Source of the DNA: Solitalea koreensis | GTDB taxonomy: Bacteria > Bacteroidota > Bacteroidia > Sphingobacteriales > Sphingobacteriaceae | Assembly (NCBI RefSeq): GCF_900182575.1 | Contig: NZ_FXSZ01000006.1 | Span: 1 to 57,731, forward strand | Length of the DNA: 57,731 bases | Reading direction: 5' to 3' | Shown: piece by piece, positions 54,214 through 57,731 of the stretch | Position numbering within the stretch: position 1 is the first letter of the stretch | How the letters are laid out: every line of letters begins with the position of its first letter | Notes under the pieces: generated by a model | What the model saw: the letters and a program-made list of their open reading frames with translations, nothing else | Database searches by the model: none | What the model was told of the DNA's origin: nothing | Translations under genes and position numbers: made by a program

Positions 54214-54476
54214 GTCAGAATAAGTCAAAACAAATGAGACCTAATCGAAGAATTAAACGGATTGCTATAGGACTAATTATTGTTCAGAAAAATGATCCGG
54301 TTTCAGGTTTCTTTTTTGAAAAGTAATACCCCTATAATCAGTTACTTGATTCCAATTTTCAATTTGGACTCTCAGTTTAAACTCAAAACCAATGCTTCTT
54401 GCTCGCTTTTTCTTTCAATTGGGGTTTTAAATACTTGTGTCGGACTATTTAAACAGTTAATAAAAAAACAAAATAA
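54214..54476. other. Spacer between folA and the secDF promoter
   Basis: Part of the 356-base gap 54121-54476. No convincing gene. A 70-codon plus-strand frame at 54280 has no visible start signals and no recognised sequence. Confidence 0.5.
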
Positions 54477-54959
54477 TTATTTTCTATTGTAGATCACAAA
54501 AGAGTAATCCAATGTGTTTTTTTCATCTTTTAAATGATCTTCTCGGGTAACTTCTATCCATTTATTTGAATCTATCTTCGGAAAATAAGAGTCACCTTCA
54601 AACTCATTATGAATTTCTGTAACATATAGTGTGTGTGCAAATTCCATCGATTGACGGTAAATGTCCGCTCCCCCAATTATGAACACTTTTTCGTCTGAGG
54701 TTGAAAGTGTTAAAGCAGCTTCTAAAGAATTGACCACTTCACATCCATCAATCATTAAATCAACATTTCTGGTGATTATAATGTTTCTTCTGTTAGGTAA
54801 AGGTTTTCCAATTGAATCATAGGTTTTACGTCCCATAATTACGGTGTTTCCGGTAGTGAGCTTTCGAAAGTACTTCAGATCAGCGGGTAAATGCCAAATT
54901 AAAGTATTTTTACTCCCGATAGCGTTATTATTAGCTTTCGCTACGATGATATTTATCAT
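54477..54959 (-). CDS. folA: Dihydrofolate reductase
   Basis: A 160-residue enzyme that reduces dihydrofolate with NADPH. It begins MINIIVAKANNNAIGSKNTL and has IWHLPADLKYFRKLTTGN, VIMGRKTYDSIGKPLPNR and VFIIGGADIYRQSM. An upstream extension to 54992 is possible, but the start at 54959 is the family one. The stop of thyA is 72 bases upstream, so the two form a thymidylate-cycle operon. Confidence 0.96.
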   Translation of the reverse strand: MINIIVAKANNNAIGSKNTLIWHLPADLKYFRKLTTGNTVIMGRKTYDSIGKPLPNRRNIIITRNVDLMIDGCEVVNSLEAALTLSTSDEKVFIIGGADIYRQSMEFAHTLYVTEIHNEFEGDSYFPKIDSNKWIEVTREDHLKDEKNTLDYSFVIYNRK

Positions 54960-55031
54960 TTTATTCGATGTGGTCGATAGTTCATTGCCCATAGTTTCGC
55001 TTTAACCAAGGTCTGTTTACTATCGACATGT

Positions 55032-55826
55032 TTAAACAGCTACTGCAGCTTTAATATGTGGATGTGGATCATAGCCCGTTAGTGTAAAATCTTCAAATTT
55101 AAATTCAAAAATATTTTTCACCTCTGGATTTATATGCATGCTTGGCAATGGGCGCGGATGACGTGATAGTTGCAATTTGGCCTGTTCTAAATGATTTAAA
55201 TACAGATGAGCATCGCCAAGTGTATGTACAAAATCACCGGCTTGTAAATCACATGCCTGAGCCACCATCATTGTTAATAATGCATAAGAGGCTATGTTAA
55301 AGGGAATGCCCAAGAAAATATCCGCACTACGTTGATATAACTGGCATGAAAGTTTTCCCTCTGCTACGTAAAATTGAAAGAAACTATGACAAGGAGGAAG
55401 AGCCATATTTTCAATTTCAGAAACATTCCAAGCCGAAACAATGATACGTCTTGAATCAGGATTGCTCTTTATTTGGTTTATTATATTGCTTATCTGGTCT
55501 ATTTTATCCCCATTAGGTTTAGGCCATGAACGCCATTGCGAACCATATACAGGTCCGAGTTCTCCGTTCTCATCAGCCCACTCATCCCAAATGCTCACGC
55601 CGTTCTCTTTGAGGTAGCTAATATTGGTTTCGCCCTTCAAAAACCAAATGAGTTCATGGATGATTGACTTTAAATGTACTTTTTTTGTAGTAATTAATGG
55701 AAAGCCTTTTTGTAAATCAAAACGCATTTGATAGCCAAAAACGCTTAATGTACCCGTTCCGGTTCGATCATGTTTTTCAGTGCCATGATCAAGTACATGT
55801 TGCATTAAGTCCTGATACTGTTTCAT
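55032..55826 (-). CDS. thyA: Thymidylate synthase
   Basis: A 264-residue enzyme, the same length as E. coli ThyA. It makes dTMP from dUMP and methylene-THF. Nucleophile Cys146 is in LPPCHSFFQFYV, the folate/dUMP region is RSADIFLGIPFNIASYA, and the end TGYDPHPHIKAAVAV is the conserved C-terminus. It yields dihydrofolate for the next gene, folA. Confidence 0.97.
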   Translation of the reverse strand: MKQYQDLMQHVLDHGTEKHDRTGTGTLSVFGYQMRFDLQKGFPLITTKKVHLKSIIHELIWFLKGETNISYLKENGVSIWDEWADENGELGPVYGSQWRSWPKPNGDKIDQISNIINQIKSNPDSRRIIVSAWNVSEIENMALPPCHSFFQFYVAEGKLSCQLYQRSADIFLGIPFNIASYALLTMMVAQACDLQAGDFVHTLGDAHLYLNHLEQAKLQLSRHPRPLPSMHINPEVKNIFEFKFEDFTLTGYDPHPHIKAAVAV

Positions 55827-56179
55827 ATAATTATTCTTGTTTCAAAAATAGAAATCCAATTTCTAAAATCAGCTTTAATTTAGGTTTTAAATTATCGCAA
55901 AATTATAATTAAATGGCACGATTGTTGATATTGACAAAAAAAAGAAACTTTTTGAATAAAATATAAGGTTTAAGTCGCTATTAATTAAATTAAAAGAATT
56001 TAATTAAATTAATATTTTTTTATAGGGATTTTAATATATTGTTGTTAATAGCAAAGTTGGTATCCTAACTACCCATCTTCTATCTTTTTCATTGGTGTTC
56101 ATTCACGGTTGTCATGGATAGAATATCCGCATAACTGTAAAGTTTACGCTCTCTTTTTTTGTAAACTATATCAGTATCT
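55827..56179. other. AT-rich divergent spacer with an 11-bp inverted repeat
   Basis: A 353-base gap between thyA and the edge adhesin. TTAATTAAATT (55981-55991) pairs with AATTTAATTAA (55997-56007) around five bases. A minus-strand TAATTTTG at 55898-55905 could be the thyA -7 box, but no -33 element is in range. Confidence 0.55.
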
Positions 56180-57731
56180 ATGAATACATTTTTTACCATC
56201 CTTAAAAAGCCATTAGTTCACACTATTGGATTACTGCAAGTTTTATTATTATGTTTTTCCGTTGGTGTAAAAGCTCAAACAACACCATATCGTCCACTTA
56301 GCGATACGCATAGCGATGGGGGGCTGCTTTGTGTTGGAACTTTTACTTCTGGTGAATCCAAAGCCTATGATCTTGACCCTAATTCATATGCTACCCTTCA
56401 AAACGATGTAGGATTGGCTTGTTTCGCTGAAGAGACAGTACAATTTGGTCAAACAGCAAAAGCTGGAGATAGCATATTGGTATATTTGGGAACAGGAGGC
56501 GGACTTCTTGACGCAACCTTATTGGCAAACGCAACTCTGCAAGCAAAAAATTCTGGAACAAATGTAGGTTCTCCTATTGCATTAAATAGTGCATTGCTAA
56601 ATCTTCAATTATTAAGCGGTGGCACAAAGGCTCTAGTAAAGTTTCCTGTTTCCGGAAACACAAATCAAATTCAAATTAAAGCTGGGGGATTATTGAGTTT
56701 ATTGGTAACCCTACGGATTTATGATATTCAATTAAAATTTGAAAATCCGACGGTTGTTGGAGGTTTGAATAAATCAATTTGTAGTGGACAAAGTACTACT
56801 GTTACAACAACTACTACCAATGGTACAACGTTAGATTGGTACGATGTCCCGTCAGGGGGTATTGCATTACAAAGTAATACTAATTCATTTACAACACCAA
56901 TAATTACAGTTGATAAAATATTTTATATTCAGGTAAATAGAGCAGGAGGGGGAAATGAAGAGCGATTACCTGTAAAAATAAATGTAATTAATCCTTCTGC
57001 ACCAATAGTTAACTCAATCAATATATGTTCGGGCTCGGCTACCACCTTATCGGTGAGCAGTCCGAAAGCGGGCGAGACCTATAACTGGTACTCGGCGGCA
57101 GCGGCAGGGAGTTTGCTGGGTACCGGCAGCAGTTTCACCACGCCGGTATTAACGAGTAATCAAAGCTACTATGTAGAAACGGCGCAAAGCAGTTGCATCA
57201 GCGCCAGTCGTACGCAAGTGGATGTGACGGTAAATGCTTTACCGGCCCCTGCGGTCTTGCAAACTTCGGATGTAACGATTAATGCAAATCAAACGGCCAG
57301 TCTGGAAGCAACTGCAGGAACAGGGGAGGTGGTTGACTGGTACGATTCAGCCTCAGGGGGAACGCTCTTACACACGGGCAGTCCGTTTGTAACGCCAGCC
57401 TTAAACACTACCACCACGTATTATGCAGTTGCTCGCAACAGCAGTACGGGCTGCAGCAGCACCAGCCGGCAGAGTGTTACCGTTCAGGTGAATGCCATTC
57501 CATCGAGCAGTTGCCTGCAGGCTGATACCCAAAACAGCGGCATCAGCGGCGTGTTGTGTGTACTCTGCAGCGTTCAGAACCCGGGTTATTCAGTAGATAA
57601 CAATTCTTCTAATTATACACAGCTCAATGCAGCGGTAGGCGTTCTGGCCAGCGTGTACCAACGTTTGGTGTTTCCGGCAACAGGCATAGCCAGCGATAGC
57701 ATCAGTTTGGATTTAGAGCTTCCTTCGGACC
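56180..57731 (+). CDS. Giant Ig-like surface protein (3' end outside window)
   Basis: The frame runs from ATG 56180 to the window edge without a stop: at least 517 residues. It has an N-terminal signal (hydrophobic core TIGLLQVLLLCFSVGVKAQ), a first beta module (GGLLCVGTFTSGESKAYDL to KAGDSILVYLG), then Ig-like domains of the type seen beside gliding-motility cargo (ICSGSATTLSVSSPKAGETY, NWYSAAAAGSLLGTG, PALNTTTTYYAVARNSSTGC), and a second copy of the first module (SGVLCVLCSVQNPGYSVD). Base composition becomes clearly GC-richer from about 57,030. A T9SS C-terminal domain is expected beyond the edge. Confidence 0.88.
   Translation, partial: MNTFFTILKKPLVHTIGLLQVLLLCFSVGVKAQTTPYRPLSDTHSDGGLLCVGTFTSGESKAYDLDPNSYATLQNDVGLACFAEETVQFGQTAKAGDSILVYLGTGGGLLDATLLANATLQAKNSGTNVGSPIALNSALLNLQLLSGGTKALVKFPVSGNTNQIQIKAGGLLSLLVTLRIYDIQLKFENPTVVGGLNKSICSGQSTTVTTTTTNGTTLDWYDVPSGGIALQSNTNSFTTPIITVDKIFYIQVNRAGGGNEERLPVKINVINPSAPIVNSINICSGSATTLSVSSPKAGETYNWYSAAAAGSLLGTGSSFTTPVLTSNQSYYVETAQSSCISASRTQVDVTVNALPAPAVLQTSDVTINANQTASLEATAGTGEVVDWYDSASGGTLLHTGSPFVTPALNTTTTYYAVARNSSTGCSSTSRQSVTVQVNAIPSSSCLQADTQNSGISGVLCVLCSVQNPGYSVDNNSSNYTQLNAAVGVLASVYQRLVFPATGIASDSISLDLELPSD

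Noticed and set aside
54280..54492. A 70-codon plus-strand frame between secDF and folA
   Set aside because: No family likeness, overlaps the folA end, and lies in low-complexity sequence.

Overview
The window is low-GC DNA from a member of the Bacteroidota, most likely a Sphingobacteriia-type soil or freshwater bacterium. Evidence for this: two cell-surface proteins with type IX secretion (T9SS) type-B C-terminal domains, a PorP/SprF protein, a TamL lipoprotein, a fused SecDF, an unusually long NusB, DUF3276 and DUF5522 proteins, and promoters of the Bacteroidota form TTG-N19-TAnnTTTG (clear before tRNA-Cys, the leucine-dehydrogenase-like gene and secDF). No phage, insertion sequence, CRISPR array or rRNA was seen. 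There is one tRNA.

Left end (1-10.5 kb): a surface-protein region. It holds the 3' part of a giant HYR-repeat adhesin, its PorP/SprF partner, an OmpA/PD40 protein, a 1,537-codon Calx-beta adhesin and a small membrane protein behind a perfect 15-bp inverted repeat. The right edge (from 56,180) opens another giant Ig-like surface protein that runs out of the window. Both edge genes contain blocks that are visibly GC-richer than the rest of the window.

Middle (10.6-43.4 kb): mostly chromosomal housekeeping. In order: tamL and an rRNA/tRNA 2'-O-methyltransferase sharing overlapping divergent starts; tRNA-Cys with a small basic protein; pyrD; an ABC-F ATPase; a beta-helix protein paired with a diheme cytochrome; ychF; a Tat-exported glycosylasparaginase; an MsbA-like exporter; a leucine-dehydrogenase-like gene with a changed active-site lysine; the nusB, DUF1573 and yajC group; the YbbR, coaE, metallo-beta-lactamase and DUF5522 run; marR; a ZIP, PAP2 and methyltransferase operon; glmM; a cysteine desulfurase; accD; class II aldolase; an acetyltransferase; an alpha/beta hydrolase; and class I aldolase.

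Arsenic island (43.5-46.6 kb): arsR, arsM, a second SAM methyltransferase, an aquaporin and a thioredoxin-type arsC, all on one strand. Two matching CG-N8-CG palindromes sit before arsR and before arsM. No ArsB or Acr3 pump is present in the cluster, so the aquaporin is the likely exit for arsenite made by ArsC, while ArsM (and perhaps the second methyltransferase) offers methylation as a parallel route. This is the most interesting system in the window.

Right part (46.7-56 kb): a REP-like palindrome, a DinB-like protein, an acyltransferase, HMG-CoA lyase, a type II NADH dehydrogenase, secDF, and folA with thyA (the thymidylate cycle).
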